Positions 49,409 to 60,800 of a DNA stretch of 64,000 nt are shown here, one piece after another. The notes under the pieces were generated by a model. It saw only the letters and a list, made by a program, of their open reading frames with translations, had not been told where the DNA came from and searched no databases. Source of the DNA: Euwallacea fornicatus (taxonomy: Eukaryota; Arthropoda; Insecta; Coleoptera; Curculionidae); assembly GCF_040115645.1 (NCBI RefSeq), contig NC_089549.1:3348001-3412000 (forward strand), read 5' to 3'. How positions within the stretch are numbered: position 1 is the first letter of the stretch; each line of letters starts with the position of its first letter. The translations under genes and the position numbers were made by a program.

Positions 49409-51824
49409 ATGACTTCAGTTAGCAATGAAGCACAGAAGGAAGTATGGGAAACACTTGCCTTAGCGAGGGAGTATATCAAGAACTTAAACAATTTGAAATT
49501 GAAATTAGATGGACTTCAACACCAAGTTGCTTCTACCTATCAAGAATCAGAGCAGAATATCAAAAGGGCATTTTCTGATATAAGGGAATATTTTTGTGAT
49601 AAATTGAATGAAAGGGAAAAGCAGTTGCTTAACAAGGCAGCAAAGGTATACTGTTTATATTATCATCTATTACTAATTAGGATATACTTGAGTTGACTAT
49701 TTGGATCTCTAACATATTAGGCTTCACTCAAGGTATTTTTACAGTGAACATTTTTAAGTATTTTAAGATATAAAGACATCTAGGATCCAAAGTATACAGC
49801 GTACAAAAATTTCAGATATAATCTGCTTCTTGCAGAACTCCAACTAATTTCTTTGTGTATGCATATACAGTAAATTCTCATTATTTCACAATAGGTCTTG
49901 TGTTTTTCCGTAAGCATAAGGTTTTTTCAAAAAAATAACTAGAACACATACCCCAACTGTCAATAATATCAGATTTGAGCTCATGTTATTTAGGTCAAAT
50001 ACATTTTAAATCTAAAGGTAACAATCCACTATAAGAATCCCTGTAACAAACATTTCATCATTAAAAACCTCAATTATTACATAATGACATATCTAATTGA
50101 ATTGTGTAGTAAACATTGTATTTTGTTTTTATCATAAGATGTTGATATTGAGACTGACACATTTTTCCGGCTACTTTCGAATTTTAGATAAAAGAAGAAG
50201 GATTACAACCACTACACTTATGTGAAAACATTATCACAAATAGCCTTGAAAGTGCTTTAGATGTGATAAAGGAAGGTTCAAGCTTACCACCAAATAACAC
50301 AGAAAAAACTGTTCACTTTTTGGAACGCTGCTCTGGTTTAGGAACCCTTCCTGCATTACCTCGATATGAACAAGTGCCTTATATAAGCTTTTATCCTGAA
50401 CTAGTATTTAAAGAGGAAATTTCTTTGTTTATAAATAATTTTGGAGAGGTTTTTAAGATTGCTCCAATTCAGGTAGATCTGCACACTTATTTTCTTTCCC
50501 TTTAAGAAATATTGCATTACCAACATAATTGTAAATTCTAGATAAATCACATAGAAGATAAACCAGGAGCTCTACTTGTGAAATGGGATAGATCATGGGA
50601 AGCAAATAGTGAATATTGGAATGCTGATATTGAAGAATTTAAGTTACAAAGGACCTTTGGCGATGTTACTAAAGATAATAATTTGCCTGTAAATTATATT
50701 GATTGTTATGAAGGTGAGCTTGAGTAAGTGGAATGTTTAAAATAATTGAAGTTTATTCATAATTTTAGGTCCTGCCTATGAGCATTTATTAAGAGATATT
50801 CAAATATCTCAAGCATATACTTTCCGGGTTTGTTGCAAATTCTCTGGATTGACCCAATGGAGTCCGTGGTCATTTCCTAAAGCTGGAATGACCAAAACTC
50901 CATGTTTAGCGTGGAAACCTTCACCGGGCTTAATTTTATCTAATGAAAATAAAATCGTATCGTTAAAAGAAAACGTCGGGACAATTATCGTATCTGAAGC
51001 CGATTTGTTTTTGAAAAATTCAGTCGAATTTACAGTAAGACTTTTGTGTATAAAATAAGAGCATTTTGAGGAATAGTTCTGATAAAATTGTTATAAAAAG
51101 TTTTTTACGAATATAAATTCTTTTTTAATGAAAATATATATTGTGTAAGATTTGAAAAATATGAAAACTTATCATTTTTATCCACATTATTTAAAGCAAC
51201 TGAATAGCCCTTGTATTTTAGATTTTAGAAGTGGATAGCAAGTCCGAATTAATACTTGGTTTAACACATGCTGAGCACAATGACATGACGATGGAGAGGA
51301 TTGTTCAGAAAGGTGTTCTGATTGACAACGAGGGTAAAATTTTTATTTGTGGACGTGAAAAGCGCACAAATCTTCCCAAAGTCACGCAAGGAACAAAGGT
51401 TTGTTACATGTTTGAATCTCAGTGACATGTATATTGTTGACTTATTTTTGACATGTTATTTTTTAGAAATCTCCAATAGCGTTAAAGGCTAAATTATTAA
51501 TGTACGACTACATTTAAAATCAAGCTAGTTTCCATAGAAATTAGAAATCTGATCAATAGACTTTTTATTTCACAGTTTCTATGAAAATAAATATAATAAT
51601 TTGTTCGTAAAGATAATTAGTATCCCTTATATTTATTCTGATAATTTGTACATAATTTTTTTTAGATATGTTTTAAAATCGAATCCTTCAAAAATAATCT
51701 AGCTAGAATTGATATTGACTGCCACGATAAAAGTGTGACTTATTATTGGGACTGTGATGAATGCTGTGCCTTCACCATTTTTTGTCGAATGACCAGTACA
51801 AAATGCAAAGTTATGGTTGAATAA
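49409..51824 (+). CDS. CRLF3: Cytokine receptor-like factor 3 ortholog, complete
   Basis: Six exons, 49409-49645, 50188-50472, 50542-50713, 50769-51034, 51222-51398 and 51666-51824 (TAA), join in frame to 431 residues; the human protein has about 440. The N-terminal 80 residues are a coiled coil, followed by a helical region. A fibronectin III domain starts near PIQINHIEDKPGALLVKW and ends in the cytokine-receptor hallmark WSPWS (residues 262-266, context TQWSPWSFP). The remaining 160 residues form an SPRY-like domain (GVLIDNEGKIFICGREKR, LPKVTQGTKICFKIE). There is no signal peptide or membrane helix, which is normal for this family. In insects CRLF3 is reported to mediate protective responses of neurons to an erythropoietin-like ligand; that function is known from relatives, not shown here. 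ATG 49409 is the first in the exon that gives the expected N-terminus. Confidence 0.95.
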
Positions 51825-51826
51825 AG

Positions 51827-51832
51827 AATAAA
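51827..51832 (+). other. Polyadenylation signal of CRLF3 (proximal)
   Basis: AATAAA lies 3 nt after the stop codon. A second copy at 52015-52020 (TTTTAATAAAG) would give a more usual 3'UTR length and may be the main site. Confidence 0.5.
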
Positions 51833-52020
51833 GGTATGGGCTGAAGTTGTGCCAAAATATAGAGCCAAGAATAAGATACGTATGTTCTTCAATGTATTAC
51901 TTACCCTTACTTGTTAGGAATATATGTTTCCGTTACTATGTAGGGCAAGATGGGAAGTGAATTTTTGTTTTGTTCCTAGTCCGTTAAATCTGTTTTGTAT
52001 ACCTACATTTTTTTAATAAA

Positions 52021-53690
52021 GATAAACATTGACAATAATAAATAGTTTGCGTCTAAACCTGTGAAAGTAGAAACGGAAATTATTCTAGTTGAAATAGCAA
52101 TACGACAAAGTATTACCAGTGCTACATATATTAGCATCGCTATAATTATAAGAGATCGTTATTTTTAAAAGAAACGAAGTAGCATGTAAAATAATTTGTT
52201 AAAAAGAAATAAACAATCTCATAACTTCGGGAAATATCCGAAAAGTATGTTTTTTTTAATTTACTAAAAATATATTTGTTTCCTTATATAACCTAAACTA
52301 TAACTACCCAATTTTAAAAAATTTAATTGCACTATTAGTTAGGCAAAATAGGCAGTTGTCTAGTATGACAAATTTGTGGAGACGGCACACAATTCTAATA
52401 AATATCAACTAATGCAATGGGATGATGTATACTAAAATACGTGCGGTATAAAGGAACAGCCCGAAAATGCTTATAGTAGTAACCTATATAAACGGCGCCC
52501 TATGCACAATGTTTTGTTGAAATTCAAAACGAACAAGCAAATCATTTGCCTTTTTCAAACACCTTTTCAGGATTCTAAATTATCGTAATGTAGAGTATGT
52601 CCTGAAATTTCAGGACTTACTTAAACTATGGGGCGTAATGGAGAGTTTAAGACATTGGAAGGTAGGAAGGAAGTACCCTTCTCCGCCTACAGAAAATGTT
52701 TTTACAGTCCTTCTGCGTCGAAAAAAATATTTTTTTTTACTTAGGTATTCCATGTGTTGTGTTTCACACATTTGAAAACTAAATCTCATATTTTGTTTAA
52801 TTTCTTTAATTGTCCGGTCCATGTATTGCCATTTATGTTCAATTTAATTTTTTAACTATCTGCCATAATCAATTGTGACCAATGGATTTGTTCGAAAATT
52901 TCCGTTTAGCAACTTTATTAATTACTTCATATTCATTATACCTATTTTTAGGTAAAAGCTAAAAATTATTAAATTTAAGTCTTTTGAGAATGTTCAAACT
53001 GAGAGAAATTTATCTGATAAATCCACTTTACTGTATGCTTTTAGAAAAATATAAAAATTTTGTATTGAAATGTGAAAGCAGAGATATGAAAATTGTGAAA
53101 ATTATTTAGTTGAAATTCTGTAGCTCTCAAAAAGTTTCAATCGTCTATAGACCAAGAGTGATTTTTAACTAATTAGTACTGAATAATATTGAGCAAAATT
53201 TTCAGTTCTGTGAATCTCCAGTAATTATAGGGTTATTTAGTTAGGTATAGCTACTTGTATTTAAAAAAGTTTTTACGACAAAGACCTCATGATCGGTACT
53301 AAACGGAATCTTGTAATTTCTATTGTATTCAATTTTTCCTATTTTTGGCTCATCTTAAGTACAGCCCTAAGTGGGGCCTCAAGAACAACTTTCAAAATTT
53401 TCGAGCTTATTATTGTTAATATTGCTGCGCCACCTGTGGTGAAATTTTTGGTTTTAAGTAAAATGCAAAATTATGAAGTACATAAATGTGCAATGTTTAG
53501 TTTGGATTTTAAATTTTTCAAGGTTTTCTTTTTCACTAGTATTGTAAGCAGATTTCCATACTCACCTCTGGTTAGGTTAAAACAAACCAAATGTCGACTG
53601 AATACCGGCCTCAGGAAAATCCCCCGTTATCGACAACATCGCATATCTAATATCTCAAAAACGAGTTCCCATCGAAGCTCGCCCTAAGCT
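52021..53690. other. Intergenic DNA between CRLF3 and slit
   Basis: AT-rich; no gene recognised. Open frames at 52610-52822 (-) and 53289-53687 (+, 132 codons) show no known domain. The latter is rich in Phe/Leu/Ile codons, as expected from AT-rich non-coding DNA. Confidence 0.5.
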
Positions 53691-54022
53691 TTCAATTCAA
53701 ACAGAGACCAAGCTCGCTTCCAATTCGAAGCTTCAATTCGCTTTTCACTCTGTCGAGGGTGCAGTTCGTCGCTCCGGAGCGCTTTCGAGCTTACGCGATA
53801 CTTTCCTTTCAGTCTTTGAAACATTAACGAAAACTATTGAATTTTGTGTTTTTATTTCTTTGATTATCAGTAGATTTTCAACGAGATTTCGCGAAAGGCT
53901 TGACTTTTATAGGCTTAGTTTTGTGTCTTGATTTGTGTGATTTTGTTTCGATATTTTAACGAAAGTTTTGTTTTTGTTCTTTTGACGGAATGGAGTATTA
54001 TAATACCTAACTGCTGCAAAAC
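53690..54022 (+). promoter_or_regulatory. Promoter-like block and possible non-coding first exon of slit
   Basis: The sequence around 53700-53810 is CpG-rich (GTCGCTCCGGAGCGCTTTCG near 53769) and includes an initiator-like TTTCAGTCTTT near 53808. It ends at a consensus donor, CAAAAC/GTAAGTTT, with the intron from 54023. The next good acceptor in the right place is TTGTTTCAG at 57469, directly upstream of the slit start exon. Joining the two would give a spliced 5'UTR. The arrangement is inferred. Confidence 0.4.
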
Positions 54023-57000
54023 GTAAGTTTTACCCGAAAAGTTCTTAGATAATATTACAAATTGAAATTGTAATGGTCTAGTTCTATTAAATTTCTTATA
54101 TTCACTCATTAAAAAGCAAAAATCGAGTGGTATTGGAATATTCTCCTAGAGGCGTACTTTCACTTAATTTCAATCTCAATAGGGTTGGATTTGATTTAAT
54201 CCAGCTGGAGGCGAAATTAAAGATTTTTACAAGTGCTAGTTATTGCAATGGCGGCGTAACCTATATTGACAAAATGGCGAAGGAGCATTATTAACGTAGA
54301 AGAATAATTTAATATGACTGATAAAGTAATCTATGAGTTTTAAAAAAGTAAGGGGCTAAACCCAATTTAAATGATTTTTATTTCGACAAAACCTGCCCTG
54401 CAAGATAAAAAAACGATTTACGTAACTAAGGGCAATATATATAAGTATAATTAATGAGTTAGTATTTTGCGAAAAAAAAATCTTGAATTTGAAAACATTT
54501 CTGAAGGAAAGTTTCAATGTGAGACTTTTATATATTTATGAAAACTAGGTGCATTTAAAAATGATTTTTAATGCTACATAAAATTTTTTTAAATATTACA
54601 CGCAATCTGGCTTAGTCAAATAGGCAAACTGATATGGTGACAATGCTAAAATACAAGTCATTAAAAGTGTATAGAGAATTGCAAATGTTGTTCTCAGTAC
54701 TCTTAAGCAGATTTTACATCTAAACACGCTATAATTATATTGAACTATGCCGGTTTCTGGGTTTTATTTTTTTTGTACAAACGGGAATTTTAGCGCGTAA
54801 AACAAACACCAGTCCCAAAGGATAATGGACTGAATATTCAAAGTGATTTTACCTACCTATTACCAAAGCTCTCAAAATGTTAAGCTTGTGCAAAACTCTC
54901 GATTTGCTACTGAATATTTTATATTCGCTAGTAAGAACTTCCAAATCGATCCCCCGATTCCAATGCATGCCTACATCTTTAAGGAAGGCCCCCGGGGCCG
55001 GTAGGGAGCCGGTCTTGAAACTTTATTTGCCGAAAAGGCAGTCGATCGAAAATTATTACTCTAAACAAACATTCTGGTCCCTTTTGATCGGTTTTGCACG
55101 ACTTCCGGATCGATCGAGGAGACCCTGGTTAAAATACCATTACAGGGATTATGTGCTCTTTTAATAAGTTTCGTGTTTTATCCTGGAAAAATATTCTTTT
55201 GATACAAAAATATCCTCAAATTGAAATATTGCGATATGTACACTTAAAATTGAACGTAAGCAGTAATAATATAACTAGATTAAAAGAGCATAATGCAAAG
55301 GTCGAATATTTACCCCTCATATGAAAACAAAAGCCACCAGAAAAAAAAATTAGTTATAGATTACTTACACAAGATTACATGGCCAATTGAATTTTTTAAT
55401 CTAAATACTTAAATGATAGACTGTATTGCGCCAATTCGTTATCTCAAACCCTCCACACCTAGAAGTAAACAATAAGTGAATAACGCATTTGCAAGTTTTG
55501 AGGTGAATCAATTTTATTGTTAAACAAAACGGATAAATGTGCACTGTGAATGTTTTATTAGTCCTGTGTGTCATTAAGTTTGCACAACGATCCTACATGA
55601 TACTGTGGGTTTTAAGAAATAATTCACCTTAAGACCAAGCCTTTTTATCTAGGTATATTAAGTGGTGTAGGTTTAGGAAGCATTAGTAGTGTTTATTCGG
55701 TAAGTGTAAAAATTTTCATTCGAGTATAACATGGAATTAGTGTACTTTTCGTCATTGATCCGAGAGTTGTAATGAGGTTCCAAGCGCCGGATATTGATGG
55801 CTTTTAAAGTTGGTCACAGTCCCTAAATTTGAAATTCAAATTGATGGGAAACTGTACCTAAAAGTTCTTACAATTTTACTCTAAGCAAAAGGTATTCGCT
55901 TACAAGGTGAAAATTTACCCTGGATGAACTATTTATTTAACACCGGAATTTGCTTTATTTCCTCAAACAGAGGCAGCAAATATTTTATCTCCTAGCAATA
56001 GCAACAACAGGAAACTCAAAAGGATTCACGCTTTAAAGTTTTTCAGGAATTTGATTTCATCCGTTACTTGTCTTTCTTCCGTTATTTCTAATAAATTGAT
56101 CTTCTCGCTGAAACTTCGCTTGGTCCATTTATCAAAAAGCGATAGGAGTTTTTTGTGTTTATGCTAAATATAATTTCGTTCTATTCTTCAGAATTCCCTC
56201 TTCAGTTTTGCAAATTGATTCCTGATTTTTATTCGTGATTATTCTGTACAACAAAATCGGTTTCGATTAGATAGTAGAAATTTGAAGATTTTTCACCATC
56301 TAAAATAGCATATATATTCATTCGAAGGTCTCTGAATTGCAGTAATTTAAAATTTTTCTGAATTCGCTGCTATTTTCAGATTTTGAACGATGTTTTAGCA
56401 ATTTCTCTATGCTTGATGGTAATTTTGCATGATTATAATGGGGGATTGTATTGCATAACGCGGTTAAATCCAAATTCAAGTTATAAAATAGAAATCATAT
56501 CACAGAGAAGAATATGAAATGTGGATTCAAAATCATGCTAAAAAACCCTAAACCTCTTATATAAACTATTTATTCACAAACCTGGCCATGTTTTCTTCAC
56601 TTTAACCTTTGCGTCAGTTCTGAATCACGAACAAAGATATCTGGATTATAGTATAACAATGTAACAATGTTTGGTCGAAAAGGGGTTTTTAAAGGTATTT
56701 TTGGGACTGCTGAAATGTAAACCACTAAGACAGAGATTATGCTTTCCTTTGATTCAAATAAGCAATTGGGAAAAATTTAAGTTTAGTAGAATATTAAATT
56801 TTCTCTTCAATGGAGATTACAAATGAATCATTCAAAAATTCCATTTAAGGCAATTCAATAATACAATTCCTTTTCACTTTGTAGAATTTTCAATTGGCTA
56901 CGTGATACAACTGCCAAAATCTTTTTTATTTCCACACCTGAACTGAAAGGCGCAAAAGATCCCAAAATCACGAATTGACGTGATAGCGTAACTTCGCATT

Positions 57001-57553
57001 TTGGGAGTAATTTTGGAAATGACTTTGAATGATGATTTCATTTAAATTGATGTACGAAATTTGACTAATTTTATTTAAACGTTCACGTAACTTAAAAAAG
57101 CTAAGCAATCAGCTATTATCTGCGCAATTATCTTAAAAATTAATTGAGATGGTAAGATTTCGAGACTGTTTTAAATCCAAGGCAAAACCTGAACTGACGA
57201 TGAAAATATGATGTGATATCTGAAACTGATTAGAACGATGAAGCTAAAAAAATTGTGTAGTAACCTATAGTGAGTTGAGAATGCTGAAGAAATCTGAGAA
57301 CAGTTCTTAGACCGGAAATTGACAGGACTTAATCAGGCTTTTTCGGTAACTTAGAATGACATAAATAACACGAATTTCGTATCAGTAATAATAGCATGAA
57401 GCGACCAAGTTACCAACGTATCTCCCATTCCTATACAGGTCTAATATAACCATTCTCTAATTGTTTCAGGTGGCCTTCATCTTAAAGCCCGAAATCCATT
57501 TCCACGAACTAGACTTCATTTCACTCTTGCCGCTGTTATTCCGAAGCCCCACA

Positions 57554-57825
57554 ATGGGTGGGGTACACCTCTTCCACTCTGACCGACTCAACCTCAAATT
57601 TCCTGGAAAAATCTTTATATTGTTGTCCATCCTCTCTCTCATCCGCACCTCCATTGCCAAATCTAGCCACGAGTCCTCACTTCCCTCGCAATTTGGATCG
57701 ACTTACTCCTTTGGAGAGAGCACCAAGTGTCCCAGGTCATGTGTGTGCTCCGGTACCACCGTGGATTGTTCCCACAGAGGTTTGGCTGCAGTACCCAGGG
57801 GAATTCCCACTAATACGGAAAGACT
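57554..57825 (+). CDS. sli: slit, first coding exon (signal peptide and start of the first LRR N-terminal cap)
   Basis: ATG 57554 opens 90 complete codons plus two bases, ending at the donor CT/GTAAGT (57826). The acceptor of the exon is at 57469/57470. A hydrophobic signal segment (KIFILLSILSLIRTSIA) is followed by a Ser-rich linker and the four-cysteine N-terminal leucine-rich-repeat cap CPRSCVCSGTTVDCSHRGL, then VPRGIPTNTERL. Slit proteins have this cap, and the DCSHRGL segment with break after ERL matches insect slit in particular. Slit is a secreted ligand of Robo receptors that repels axons at the midline and guides muscle and tracheal cells. The frame stays open upstream to 57470, so an earlier start cannot be excluded, but the signal peptide supports 57554. 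The remaining exons are beyond the window. Confidence 0.92.
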
Positions 57826-60800
57826 GTAAGTTATTTGCATGTGAAATCCATAAGTTATTCATTTTAGTTATGGGATTTTGTTACGACACGCTTTGAATGC
57901 TAAGTAATTAAACCATAAAGATCAGAGGGAACGGCCATATATTTCATAAAGCGATGGCCATAGTTGAAAACTATCGATTTCTGGCCATGGGAATTTTAAG
58001 TTGATTTATGCGATTCAGGAATTTGCCGCACAATAGCAAACCAAACTACTAAATGACAGTAATTAGTACTGTCATAATTAGCAGCCAACTGTGAACGCTC
58101 CGACTGCTGCATTAAATTTATTGTCAATGGCTGGCGTGTTTCATTAAAACTACGATCCAATAATTTCTGGGACAAATGGGCTAATGATTGATTACGAAAG
58201 GAGATTAATTCGCTGATTATCTCTGATTATCTTATAGCAGTTTTCATGCATTAGTGTTGCTTGGATAGCGACGCTTTGTATCAATTTAGACGTTTAGAAT
58301 AATGATCGGACTGCACGGAGCCCTATCATGACAAATTGTAACAATTCGAGACAAAAAATATGTCCCAACAAAATAAGGTCTAAAGTCCGCCAACCTCTTC
58401 AGTTATCCTATATTAATCTCCTATACCAGTTTAGCTATCCTGTGCTAATCTTGAATGTCTGGATTGATGAGGCTGGGGAGCTTTACAAATGCAATTTGAA
58501 GAGCTTTCATTTCGGGCACTTGCAAAACCGTAAAAATCACTGTTAAAAGTTAGTTCATCTTGGGAATTGAAAGAGATGGGCGGGGTTGAGGACTGATCTA
58601 GGACGGGTGGCGGGCCTTCCTGGTCGGCGGGTTTTCTTGGGGTTAACGGGGCAGCGATTAAAAATTTTCCCAGACTTGCCAAGGTCAGCCCTGGACGGAG
58701 TCATCCTCCCAGTGCAGGGCTCATTAAGATGATTAATCCGATCTGCATTTTTAATGATCCAGACCTGTCTTGGATCCAATTTCTAGGGTAGAACTTTTTG
58801 AATGTGCCCTCAGTTTAGAACCAAATTTCTACACACTAAATATATAATAATGTCCACATCACAACTACAAACCTTCGGAATTATGAGTATATTTAGCTAA
58901 TGTCGTTTACCCTTTGCACATATTACAGAGGCTTTCGAGACAAGCATAGCAGGAAGTCTTGTTGATCGGTGATTTTAGACACCTTTTGTAACAATCTCGA
59001 CACATGACACCCTGTAAAAGAAAACATCGCTTCTGTTACACTAATTGGTGTAATATTACAAAGACCGTTGTTACTGTATTTTTAGTCAAAAAAACAAGCA
59101 GATGTCTAATACCCTGCACAAATCTAGACTACATTAATATATATTTGGTGATGCTAATTAGACGTCCCCACAAAATCTAATGTAAATTAAATCTAAATAA
59201 TTTCACATTCAAATAAGGCAGTTTTCCTTGAACTCGAAGGGAATTTCTAATTATCAGCGACACGACATAATAAAACAACTTTTAAACGAGAATATGTGTG
59301 TGTATCAAATTTAACTTTAAAAGTTGGCTCAGTTCGCTATAGCCGAGTTAATTCCGAAGTTTGTCAATTATAACTTTGATCGTGTCTCAAAATCCCAAAT
59401 ATATTGAAACAGGTATGAATTGTTGTTGGGAAAGTTCAGTCGACGATGAATAACGCAATTTGTTGATGGGAATTGGTAATTTGTTAGAAAAGTTCGCCCT
59501 GGGCATGTTCTTTATGTATGATTAGGCAAAATTTCATTTACAAATGCTGCAAATGCTGGTCTATATCTGAGAAACTATAGGGATCGCATTATAATTCTAA
59601 AATGAGTTAAGTTCTCGAAAAGCTTTAATAAACGAAATTTAATTATAACCTCAACTGCCAGCCTGACTTTCCAGACACAAATGCTGCATTAATAACTAAA
59701 TGGCTGAAGCATGAAAACCCAGGTATTTCCTCCTGGTTTGAAACTGGGAAAAGGGCGAGTCTTAAAGGCTGCTTTATACCTAGTCGGAAGGTGAGCTTGA
59801 GAATTCTTTGGTTAAATCCAAATGACACATAAGTCCCTTAAGCTTTGCCAGTATAAGCCACTTACAAGGAACTCTTGAGAAGGAAGCAGAGAAAATTATA
59901 AAATAATTAAGATTTATTATTTTATGATTATAAAAATAAATTAAAAAATAATAAATAACGACTATAGCGAGAAATCTTAAGAAAAGAAATGTCTGATCTT
60001 AAACAACTAAGAGAGGAAAAGGAGAGAACTCATCAAATAATGGAGGAATTTTAATAAGGCAAGAAGAAAGGCTGAAGTCGAGAATGCTGGAAAAAATAGA
60101 AAATGTCAGTGCAAATTTGGGATTGTGACTCGGGGACATCTAGAATCTATAAAAACAAGTTTCCAAATGACAATTTTCTTTGTAGCGGCCTGGCTGCGAC
60201 AACAATCGAGAAAAATTGGAAGACATGGATCTAAATTATGTTTAAAATGGAACACATTCTTTATTTTATTGGTATGCTTCAAGCGCTCATGGAAATAAAT
60301 ACATATAAAGAACACATCATATGTAAAAAATGGTGGAAGATATTTACAGATTTTCCAGGATGTCTGGATTAATCCGCCTGATTCTGCGAGGTTTAACGTG
60401 GAAAAATACTTTGATTAGTTGTTGTACCTTAATTGAAAATTTCAAGAACTGAAACGAAGTATTTAGGGAATTACCTGTCTTCGAGTCAAATTTTGAGAAA
60501 TACTTTTTACTCCAGACACAATTTGTTTGTGTAACATTTGTGCAAAGGGCGAGACAAATCCAGGTAAAAGAGCAAATATCGTTTCACTAGTTTAATTGTG
60601 TGTTTCTTCGAGTGTCTTAGGAATTGCTAAGAAGTAAGCAACCGATTGGCGCTCCTATATTTTCAGAGATGCCAATGGTCACCCGAAAGTTTCGATACCC
60701 TACAAAAAGTAAAAAAAGAATGATACGTAATTTAAATTCTAAACACGCAATGAAAATCCAAAATTTTTCACTTATTAAATTAAGAAAAGGTTCTTTCCAT

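Noticed and set aside
53289..53687. 132-codon + strand frame before slit
   Set aside because: Dominated by Phe, Leu, Ile, Val and Ser codons typical of AT-rich non-coding DNA, with no domain and no promoter or partner exons.
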